Shown here piece after piece: positions 6,128-12,208 of a stretch of DNA of 12,208 bases. The stretch comes from an uncultured Ruminococcus sp. (GTDB lineage Bacteria; Bacillota; Clostridia; Oscillospirales; CAG-272), in the NCBI GenBank assembly GCA_902783755.1, contig CACZSC010000222.1:1-12208 (forward strand). Direction: 5' to 3'. Each line of letters opens with the position of its first letter. Positions within the stretch are counted from its first letter, which is position 1. The position numbers and the translations under genes were made by a program. The notes beneath the pieces were generated by a model. The model was not told where the DNA came from, did not search any database, and saw only the letters and a list, made by a program, of their open reading frames with translations.

Positions 6128-8122
6128 ATGAAAGACGGAATTTTCAAGCTCCATGCACCGTTCAAGCCGACGGGCGACCAGCCTGAAGCCATCGAAAAAC
6201 TGACCGAAGGCCTGCGTGAGGGGAAAAGATACCAGACTCTTCTCGGGGTCACCGGATCGGGGAAGACCTTCACCATGGCGAACGTCATAGCGAACCTCAA
6301 CAGGCCGACGCTGGTGCTTTCACACAACAAGACCCTGGCGGCCCAGCTGTGCACGGAGTTCAGGCAGTTCTTCCCCGAGAACGCGGTCGAGTACTTCGTT
6401 TCATACTATGATTACTACCAGCCCGAGGCGTATATCCCGGGCAAGGACATGTACATAGAGAAGGACGCCCTCATAAACGACGAGATAGACAAGCTGAGGC
6501 ACAGCGCCACGTCTGCGCTGTTCGAGCGCCGGGACGTGATCATCGTTTCCAGCGTGTCATGCATATACTCCCTGGGCCCTCCGGAAGAGTATTCCGGGCA
6601 GATAGTGGGGATACGGCCCGGGATGGAGATGGATCCGAGACAGTTCATGGCCAGGCTCGTGGACATAAGCTACGAAAGAAACGACATCAACTTCGTCAGG
6701 GACAAATTCAGGGTCCGCGGCGACACGGTTGAGGTTTTCCCCGCAGGGTATACAGGAAGAGCCGTGAGGGTGGAGTTCTTCGGAGACGAGATAGAGCGGA
6801 TCTGCGAGTTCGACCCGCTCACGGGCCAGCCCATCGAGTATGTGAACTATGTCCCGATATATCCGGCAACCCACTATGTGATGGATCCCTCAAAGAAGGA
6901 GAACGCCTTCAGGGAGATCGAAAGGGAGCTCGGGGAACGGGTGGCGTGGTTCGAGGCGAACGGCAAGCTGCTGGAGGCCCAGAGGCTTTCCGAAAGGACC
7001 AGGTACGACCTTGAGATGCTGCGGGAAGTCGGCACATGCGCCGGAGTGGAGAACTATTCGAGGATCTTCGCCGGGCGGGAACCGGGATCGACGCCATACT
7101 GCCTCCTGGACTACTTCCCGGACGATTTCATAACGTTCATAGACGAGAGCCACGTGACGATCCCGCAGGTCAGGGGCATGAGTGGCGGTGACAGGGCAAG
7201 GAAGAAGAACCTGGTGGACTACGGGTTCCGCCTGCCGTCCGCCTATGACAACAGGCCCCTTGTGTTCAGTGAATTCGAGGACAAGATCGGTCAGACTGTG
7301 ATGGTGTCGGCAACGCCGGCTGACTTTGAACTGAACGTGTCCGAGCAGATAGTGGAGCAGATAATCCGTCCCACGGGCCTGCTTGATCCCGAGGTCGAGA
7401 TAAGACCTATCGAGACTCAGGTGGACGATCTTCTCGGTGAGATCCGACAGCGTACGGAGCGGGGCGAAAGGGTGCTTGTCACCACGCTGACGAAAAAGAT
7501 GGCGGAGGATATAGCCGAATACCTTTCCGACAACGGCACGAGAGTCAAGTACATCCACCATACAATCGAGACGATGGAGAGGGCGGAGCTGCTCAGGGAT
7601 CTGAGGCTCGGAGCCTACGACGTCCTTGTGGGGATAAATCTGCTGAGAGAGGGCATCGACCTTCCCGAGGTCACCCTGGTGGCGATACTCGATGCTGACA
7701 AGGAAGGATTGTTCAGATCCACGAGGTCTCTTGTCCAGATGATCGGGAGAGCCGCGAGAAACGAAAACGGCAAGGTTATACTCTACGCGGATACTATAAC
7801 ACAATCCATAAAGGACGCCGTAGACGAGACCAACCGGAGAAGAGAGATCCAGAAAGCCTACAACGAAGAGCACGGGATCGTGCCGAAGACCATAGAGAAG
7901 GGCATCGGCGAGATGATCCAGATCTCCTCCGGAGATGCATCCGCGAAGGGAAAGAAACAGAGGAAGGAACTTTTCGGAAAAGAGACCGGATACACGTCGG
8001 TCGACGACATGATCGCCTCTCTGACCGCGGAGATGAAAAAGGCTGCTTCGGAGCTGCGTTTCGAGGAGGCGGCTTTCCTGAGAGACAAAATCAGGTCCCT
8101 CAGGGAGGAAAAACCCGAATGA
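6128..8122 (+). CDS. uvrB: UvrB, nucleotide excision repair helicase-like subunit
   Basis: Full-length UvrB (664 residues; B. subtilis and E. coli proteins are about 660-673). It is loaded by UvrA, verifies the lesion and recruits UvrC in the cytoplasm. Visible are TGDQPEAI near the N-terminus, Walker A GVTGSGKT (40-47, Lys46), the beta-hairpin tip YYDYYQPEAYIP (93-104), Walker B DESH (339-342), motif V/VI segments LREGIDLPEV and Q-GRAARN, and a C-terminal UVR domain (about 628-662, LRFEEAAFLRD) for UvrC contact. ATG at 6128 is 9 nt after kdgK and has only a weak ribosome-binding site, consistent with translation coupled to kdgK. No uvrA is within the window. I saw no promoter or SOS box (GAAC-N4-GTTC) in the roughly 200 bp upstream, so it appears to ride on the KDG operon transcript. 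Confidence 0.98.
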   Translation: MKDGIFKLHAPFKPTGDQPEAIEKLTEGLREGKRYQTLLGVTGSGKTFTMANVIANLNRPTLVLSHNKTLAAQLCTEFRQFFPENAVEYFVSYYDYYQPEAYIPGKDMYIEKDALINDEIDKLRHSATSALFERRDVIIVSSVSCIYSLGPPEEYSGQIVGIRPGMEMDPRQFMARLVDISYERNDINFVRDKFRVRGDTVEVFPAGYTGRAVRVEFFGDEIERICEFDPLTGQPIEYVNYVPIYPATHYVMDPSKKENAFREIERELGERVAWFEANGKLLEAQRLSERTRYDLEMLREVGTCAGVENYSRIFAGREPGSTPYCLLDYFPDDFITFIDESHVTIPQVRGMSGGDRARKKNLVDYGFRLPSAYDNRPLVFSEFEDKIGQTVMVSATPADFELNVSEQIVEQIIRPTGLLDPEVEIRPIETQVDDLLGEIRQRTERGERVLVTTLTKKMAEDIAEYLSDNGTRVKYIHHTIETMERAELLRDLRLGAYDVLVGINLLREGIDLPEVTLVAILDADKEGLFRSTRSLVQMIGRAARNENGKVILYADTITQSIKDAVDETNRRREIQKAYNEEHGIVPKTIEKGIGEMIQISSGDASAKGKKQRKELFGKETGYTSVDDMIASLTAEMKKAASELRFEEAAFLRDKIRSLREEKPE

Positions 8123-8133
8123 AGGACACAGAT

Positions 8134-8162
8134 GCGTTCATTTTCAGCGTTTTTCTTGTTTT
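8134..8162 (+). terminator. Weak hairpin plus T-run after uvrB
   Basis: GCGTT (8134-8138) can pair with AGCGT (8146-8150) using two wobbles, followed by a T-rich run (8150-8162). The stem is short, so this is a weak terminator at best. Its T-run overlaps the -35 of the next promoter. Confidence 0.3.
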
Positions 8163-8184
8163 GAAATCAAAGGTGTGATATAAT
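8156..8184 (+). promoter_or_regulatory. Extended -10 promoter for the small membrane protein gene
   Basis: A perfect TATAAT (8179-8184) preceded by TG at the extended -10 position (8176-8177), with a weak -35 TTGTTT (8156-8161) at 17-nt spacing. The start of transcription would be near 8191, about 35 nt before the ATG at 8226. Confidence 0.75.
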
Positions 8185-8225
8185 CTACCGATGGAAGTCA
8201 TGAATTCTTTACGGAGGAAACATAA

Positions 8226-8762
8226 ATGGAAGACAGTGTAAACTATGCCGAATATACCGTCACTAAAAAGGCCGAGGGCAAGGCTCTGAAAAAGAGACTG
8301 CTCCTGATAGCTCTTTATCTTGTGGTGATCATTGCATTCGTAGTCGTATGCATCGTAACGAGCGGTGCCGCTGCCATCTGGGCGACGGTAGTCGTTCCGC
8401 TTTTCATAGCCCTTGTGTTCTTTACACAGAGGCTTGTCAAGGAAGAGCGCAAATACGAAGTGGCGAACGCGAAGCTGGTCATTTCCGAACTCAACGCCGG
8501 CGGAAAAGGCAAAGTCGTGTCCGATGATCTTGTATCTGCATATTCTGTCATCGCGCCCACGACCGAGGAGAACAAGGATCAGTGGACAAAGGCCGATGAG
8601 ATCCAGGACCATCGCGGTGATTCCAAGAGCCCTGACTCATATTTTGCCCGTCTTGAAAAGGACGGAAAGTCCAAGGTCGTTCTTTTTGAAGTGACCAACA
8701 AGATGCTGAAGAGCATGAAATTCTATAACAGAAATACGGAGATAATCACAGTAAGGCACTGA
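8226..8762 (+). CDS. Small two-helix membrane protein of unknown function
   Basis: A 178-residue protein. It has a short polar N-terminus, two hydrophobic helices (about residues 24-44 and 47-67) joined by a tight SGAAA turn, and positively charged flanks on both sides (KKR before, RLVKEERK after), so both ends are expected in the cytoplasm. The remaining ~110 residues are soluble and beta-rich (YEVANAKLVISELN..., VVLFEVTNKMLKSM...), faintly like the membrane-anchored bacterial PH-type domains found in Bacillota; this is by eye and not secure. A strong GGAGG lies 8 nt before the ATG. It has its own promoter upstream and a hairpin terminator downstream, so it is probably a single-gene unit despite its position between uvrB and alr. 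Function not recognised. Confidence 0.85.
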   Translation: MEDSVNYAEYTVTKKAEGKALKKRLLLIALYLVVIIAFVVVCIVTSGAAAIWATVVVPLFIALVFFTQRLVKEERKYEVANAKLVISELNAGGKGKVVSDDLVSAYSVIAPTTEENKDQWTKADEIQDHRGDSKSPDSYFARLEKDGKSKVVLFEVTNKMLKSMKFYNRNTEIITVRH

Positions 8763-8777
8763 GATTTTTCTGCAATG

Positions 8778-8815
8778 ATTCCGGATGTGGCACACCCGCC
8801 GCGTTCGGGATTTTT
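8778..8815 (+). terminator. Intrinsic terminator after the membrane protein gene
   Basis: An outer stem ATTCCG/CGGGAT (8778-8783 with 8806-8811, one wobble) and inner stem GTGGC/GCCGC (8787-8791 with 8798-8802, one wobble) around ACACCC, with a 3x3 internal loop, then TTTTT (8811-8815). It starts 15 nt after the stop codon and ends only 22 nt before alr, leaving no room for a recognisable separate alr promoter, so partial read-through is likely. Confidence 0.65.
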
Positions 8816-8837
8816 GTACTGTTGTTTGAGGTAATTG

Positions 8838-10049
8838 ATGAAGCATAAGAACATTGCATATATAAGCAGATCCGCTCTGATCGGCAACTACAGGAGGATC
8901 GTGCAGCTGACGGCTGACGGTGCCGCCGGGCTCGGAAACAGGTCCCCGAGAGTGATCTGCGTGGTCAAGGCCGACGCATACGGCCATGAGATCGGGATAA
9001 CAGCCAAGGCGCTGGGGGACGCGGGATGTGATTTCTTTGCCGTTTCCTCGGAAGAGGAGGCGGTGGAGCTGAGAAGCCTTGAGGAGCTGAACTCCAGGCA
9101 TCCTGACATCCTCATACTCGGCAGGGTGGACCCCGAGAACGTGGGCGAGATGCTGGAATGTGACATCGCGTGTGCTGCAGTCTCCTATGAGAACGCCTGC
9201 GGCCTTCTGAGGGCGGTCAGGTCATACAATGAGCTGACCGGCAGCAGTGAACGGCTGAAGGTACACATCAAACTGGATACCGGCATGAACAGAGTGGGGT
9301 TCCTCGCCGATGAGGAAAACTCCATGGAAACGGCGGAGAAGATCAGGGAACTGTCCGCTCATCCGGAACTTGAGATAGCAGGGATCTTTACTCACTGTTC
9401 ATCCGCTGATGACGAGCTTATGGACGGGCACATGGTCGATGGCTACGGTAAAGGATATACCGCGCTCCAGATCGAAAGGTTCAGAAGGATCACGGACAGG
9501 CTGGAGGAACTGGGAGTCGATACCGGAATAAAGCATTTAGCGAACTCGGCAGTAACCCTCAGGATGCCCGAAGCGTATTTCGATGCGGTGAGGGCGGGAG
9601 TCATAATATACGGTCTCACGCCCAATGCCTCTGTGGGATACGGGTTAGTGCCGGCGATGAGATTCGAGTCCACGGTCGTGCATATACATGAGATCAGGGC
9701 CGGCGACAGGGTAAGCTACGGTGCGGAATTCGTTGCGGACCGTGATATGGTCCTTGCGACTGTGGCTGCGGGATATGCAGACGGATTCGAAAGGGCCTAC
9801 TCCGGATGCAAGGTCAGGATAAACGGCAGGGAATACCGGCAGGTGGGCCGTATCTGCATGGATCAGTTCATGGTCGATATAACCCCGGAGGATCACGGAT
9901 GCCCAGACGTCAGGGTCGGAGACAAGGTCATCCTCTTCGGCGGGGATGACGGAACATCTGTAAACGAACTGGCAGACAGAGCAAAGACCATAAACTATGA
10001 AGTGATCTGCAAAGTGAGCAAGAGAGTCCCCAGGATCCCGGAAGAATGA
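8838..10049 (+). CDS. alr: Alanine racemase
   Basis: A 403-residue PLP-dependent racemase converting L- to D-alanine for peptidoglycan; cytoplasmic. Visible are VVKADAYGH (42-50) with the PLP lysine K44, HIKLDTGMNRVGF (143-155, Arg152), the NSAVT and RAGVIIYGL segments, VSYGAEF with the second catalytic base Tyr294, AAGYADGF, and GRICMDQFMVDI. Length is slightly above the usual 370-390, with small insertions. The ATG at 8838 is preferred over the adjacent TTG at 8835 because GAGG (8828-8831) is then spaced 6 nt away. No clear promoter lies between it and the upstream hairpin. xylB begins 25 nt after its stop, so alr, xylB and xylA probably share a transcript, an unusual partnership for a cell-wall gene. 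Confidence 0.96.
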   Translation: MKHKNIAYISRSALIGNYRRIVQLTADGAAGLGNRSPRVICVVKADAYGHEIGITAKALGDAGCDFFAVSSEEEAVELRSLEELNSRHPDILILGRVDPENVGEMLECDIACAAVSYENACGLLRAVRSYNELTGSSERLKVHIKLDTGMNRVGFLADEENSMETAEKIRELSAHPELEIAGIFTHCSSADDELMDGHMVDGYGKGYTALQIERFRRITDRLEELGVDTGIKHLANSAVTLRMPEAYFDAVRAGVIIYGLTPNASVGYGLVPAMRFESTVVHIHEIRAGDRVSYGAEFVADRDMVLATVAAGYADGFERAYSGCKVRINGREYRQVGRICMDQFMVDITPEDHGCPDVRVGDKVILFGGDDGTSVNELADRAKTINYEVICKVSKRVPRIPEE

Positions 10050-10074
10050 GAATTCCGGATGAAAGGATAATGAC

Positions 10075-11568
10075 ATGTCTGACAAACAATACTATATAGG
10101 GATCGACCTCGGGACCTCTTCGGTCAAGCTTATGCTGATCGACGGCGGCGGGGCGATCGTCCGGACGGAGAGCAGGGAGTACCCACTTATTTTCCCGAAT
10201 CCGGGCTGGTCCGAACAGCTCCCCTCGGACTGGTGGGAAGGCGTGAAGAGCGGACTGAAAGCGCTGACTTTAGACCTTGACCCGTCCGCGATCAGGGGGA
10301 TCGGATGCGGCGGCCAGATGCACGGTCTCGTGATACTCGACGAGGACGATCAGGTCATACGTCCCGCAATCCTCTGGAACGACGGGAGAACATTCAGGGA
10401 AGTCGAATATCTGAACGAAGTTATAGGGAAAAAGAAACTGTCCGAGCTGACGGCGAACATAGCGTTCGCGGGATTCACTGCGCCCAAACTACTGTGGGTC
10501 AGAAACAACGAGCCGGAGAACTTCGCGAAGATAAGAAAAGTGATGCTCCCGAAAGACTATATCAACTACAAGCTGACCGGAGTCCACTGCTGCGACTATT
10601 CGGACGCTTCCGGGATGCTGCTGCTTGATGTGGAACACAGGCGCTGGTCTGACGAGATGCTTGCTATCTGCGGCCTTGACGAGTCGGTCATGCCCCATCT
10701 GTACGAAAGCTTCGCGCCTGTGGGAAAAGTCATGCCGAACGTGGCGGCCGAACTCAACCTGAGCCCCAGGACACTGGTCGTGGCCGGAGCCGGAGACAAC
10801 GCGGCGGCCGCCGTAGGGACGGGAGTCGTCGGGGACGGCGGTTGCAATATCTCCCTCGGCACATCCGGAACGGTTTTCATCTCATCGAAGCAATTCGGGG
10901 TGGATCACAACAACGCGCTCCATTCGTTTGCGCATGCTGACGGAGGCTATCACCTGATGGGATGCATGCTTTCCGCGGCGAGCTGCAACAAATGGCTCTG
11001 CGAGGACATCCTGGGCACATCCGATTATGCAGCCGAGCAGAAGGACATCACGGACGGCCGTCTCGGTGAGAACAGAGTATACTTTCTTCCTTACCTGATG
11101 GGCGAGAGGAGCCCGATAAACGATACAAACGCGAGAGGCGTGTTTGCCGGCATGACGATGGACTCGTCAAGACGGGACCTTGTGCAGGCGGTGCTGGAAG
11201 GCGTCGCGTTCGCTATCCGTGACAGCGTCGAGGTCGCGAAGTCTCTCGGTATAAAAATAGAAAAAAGCCGTATCTGCGGAGGCGGGGCAAAATCCCCGCT
11301 CTGGAGAAAGATAATGGCGAACGTGCTTGACATCCCGCTTGAGATACCGAAGACTGAGGAAGGTCCGGGGTACGGCGGGGCGATGCTGGCCATGGTGGGA
11401 TGCGGCAGATTCGGATCGGTCGCGGAAGCCGCGGATGCCCTGACCGAGGTGTCGGGGACAGTCGAGCCGGATCCTGAGACCGCGGAAAAGTATGAGACCA
11501 AATACCGCATATTCAGACAGATCTATCCGGCGATGAAGTCGCTGTTTGAAGAAATGAAGGAGGATTGA
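10075..11568 (+). CDS. xylB: Xylulokinase (FGGY family)
   Basis: A 497-residue FGGY carbohydrate kinase that phosphorylates D-xylulose to xylulose-5-phosphate for the pentose phosphate pathway. Visible are the N-terminal phosphate loop GIDLGTSSVK (9-18, Asp11), the substrate loop GQMHG (80-84) typical of xylulokinases, WNDGR (101-105), catalytic base Asp241 in GAGDNAAAAVGTG, LGTSGTVF (261-268), LPYLMGERSP (338-347) and CGGGAKSPLW (401-410). Length matches the family (about 480-510). GAAAGGA ends 7 nt before the ATG. xylA begins 1 nt after its stop, which fixes the substrate as xylulose more firmly than the motifs alone. A cre-like sequence lies inside the gene at 10255-10269. Confidence 0.96.
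   Translation: MSDKQYYIGIDLGTSSVKLMLIDGGGAIVRTESREYPLIFPNPGWSEQLPSDWWEGVKSGLKALTLDLDPSAIRGIGCGGQMHGLVILDEDDQVIRPAILWNDGRTFREVEYLNEVIGKKKLSELTANIAFAGFTAPKLLWVRNNEPENFAKIRKVMLPKDYINYKLTGVHCCDYSDASGMLLLDVEHRRWSDEMLAICGLDESVMPHLYESFAPVGKVMPNVAAELNLSPRTLVVAGAGDNAAAAVGTGVVGDGGCNISLGTSGTVFISSKQFGVDHNNALHSFAHADGGYHLMGCMLSAASCNKWLCEDILGTSDYAAEQKDITDGRLGENRVYFLPYLMGERSPINDTNARGVFAGMTMDSSRRDLVQAVLEGVAFAIRDSVEVAKSLGIKIEKSRICGGGAKSPLWRKIMANVLDIPLEIPKTEEGPGYGGAMLAMVGCGRFGSVAEAADALTEVSGTVEPDPETAEKYETKYRIFRQIYPAMKSLFEEMKED
10255..10269. promoter_or_regulatory. Possible intragenic cre (CcpA) site in xylB
   Basis: The 15-mer at 10255-10269 (CTGAAAGCGCTGACT) matches the Bacillota catabolite-responsive element consensus WTGNAANCGNWNNCW at every position but the first. 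Intragenic cre sites are known in Bacillus xyl operons. It encodes ordinary codons (LKALT), and one such near-match in a window this size is not statistically surprising. Confidence 0.25.
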
Positions 11569-11569
11569 G

Positions 11570-12208
11570 ATGGGAGAGATTTTCAAGAACATACCCGTTA
11601 TTCCTTATGAAGGACCGGGATCAAAAAACGATCTGGCATTCAGGTTCTACGACCCTGACCGTGTGATACTCGGCAGGAAAATGAGCGAGCATCTTCCGTT
11701 CGCCATGGCATGGTGGCACAATCTCGGAGCCGCAGGGACCGATATGTTCGGGCGCGACACGGCCGATAAATCCTTCGGCGCGGAAAAGGGAACCATGGAA
11801 CATGCGAAGGCAAAAGTCGATGCCGGATTCGAATTCATGAAAAAGCTCGGGATCAAGCTGTTCTGCTTCCATGACGTGGATCTTGTGCCGGAAGCCGACG
11901 ACATCAACGAGACCAACAGAAGACTTGACGAGATATCAGACTATATCCTCGAAAAAATGAAGGGCACTGATATCAGGTGCCTCTGGGGAACGGCGAACAT
12001 GTTCTCAAACCCCAGATTCATGAACGGAGCCGGATCCACAAACTCGGCTGACGTGTACTGCTTTGCAGCGGCACAGATCAAAAAAGCCCTGGAACTCACC
12101 GTGAAGTTCGGCGGCAGGGGATACGTGTTCTGGGGCGGCCGCGAGGGATACGAGACTTTGCTGAATACGGACGTGAAGTTTGAGCTGGAGAATATCGCAA
12201 GACTGATG
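11570..12208 (+). CDS. xylA: Xylose isomerase, N-terminal part (3'-truncated by window edge)
   Basis: The first 213 codons of a class II D-xylose isomerase, which interconverts D-xylose and D-xylulose. Visible are the class II N-terminal extension with YEGPGSKN.LAFRFYDPD (13-30), HLPFAMAWWH (41-50), GTDMFG (56-61), the ring-opening site FCFHDVDL (98-105; His101, Asp104), LWGTANMFSNPRFM (138-151) and YVFWGGREGYETLLNTD (185-201). The metal-binding glutamate/aspartate cluster that follows in the family is beyond the window edge; nothing suggests the gene is broken. GGAGG (11559-11563) lies 6 nt before the ATG, overlapping the last codons of xylB. The xylB-then-xylA order with a 1-nt gap indicates tight co-expression. 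Confidence 0.97.
   Translation, partial: MGEIFKNIPVIPYEGPGSKNDLAFRFYDPDRVILGRKMSEHLPFAMAWWHNLGAAGTDMFGRDTADKSFGAEKGTMEHAKAKVDAGFEFMKKLGIKLFCFHDVDLVPEADDINETNRRLDEISDYILEKMKGTDIRCLWGTANMFSNPRFMNGAGSTNSADVYCFAAAQIKKALELTVKFGGRGYVFWGGREGYETLLNTDVKFELENIARLM

Noticed and set aside
6890..7873. 327-codon minus-strand open frame
   Set aside because: It lies entirely opposite the essential central part of uvrB, its translation resembles no family, and it has no promoter; long antisense frames are common in GC-rich genes.
8835..8837. TTG as start codon of alr
   Set aside because: It is directly followed by ATG at 8838, which has the better spacing (6 nt) from GAGG; TTG is a poor start choice here.
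1..12208. CRISPR array, insertion sequence, tRNA or phage-like module
   Set aside because: No regularly spaced repeats, transposase or integrase motifs, terminal inverted repeats, or tRNA-like cloverleaf sequences were recognised anywhere in the window.

Overview
The window looks like chromosomal DNA from an anaerobic, plant-carbohydrate-degrading bacterium, most likely a Clostridia-type member of the Bacillota. The reasons are: several textbook sigma-A-type promoters; purine-rich ribosome-binding sites; moderate-to-high GC (mid-50s percent by eye) with heavy use of AGG/AGA and ATA codons; a (Re)-citrate-synthase-like metallolyase; and a KDPG aldolase with an extra C-terminal VOC domain. Assignment below that level is not possible from the sequence alone.

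Layout. (1) Positions 2-871 are the 3' end of a glycoside hydrolase family 3 gene (beta-glucosidase/xylosidase type). It converges on a minus-strand gene of unknown function (918-1517), and the two share a hairpin terminator (876-902). (2) Positions 1518-1726 form a divergent promoter region with near-consensus promoters in both directions. The rightward one drives a DRE-TIM metallolyase of the isopropylmalate/homocitrate/(Re)-citrate synthase family (1727-3172). (3) A 213-nt intergenic region (3173-3385) holds another near-consensus promoter and a highly structured leader. It precedes a tight co-directional run: KDPG aldolase-VOC fusion (3386-4351), SGNH hydrolase (4376-5080), 2-keto-3-deoxygluconate kinase (5096-6118) and uvrB (6128-8122). 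(4) A small two-helix membrane protein (8226-8762) has its own promoter and is followed by a hairpin terminator. (5) Alanine racemase (8838-10049), xylulokinase (10075-11568) and the first 213 codons of xylose isomerase (11570 to the window end) follow with short gaps.

How it fits together. kdgK and the aldolase form the lower hexuronate route: 2-keto-3-deoxygluconate to KDPG to pyruvate plus glyceraldehyde-3-phosphate. xylA and xylB feed xylose to xylulose-5-phosphate. The GH3 enzyme and the SGNH hydrolase could trim and deacylate plant oligosaccharides upstream of both. Housekeeping genes (uvrB, alr) are embedded in the same transcription direction as these catabolic genes.

No CRISPR array, insertion sequence, tRNA, rRNA or phage gene was recognised. 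The least ordinary items are the aldolase-VOC fusion with an unusual putative metal-ligand set, and its leader RNA, in which two near-identical segments can compete for the same pairing partner. I do not see a clear novel defence or mobile system here; most of the window is ordinary metabolism.
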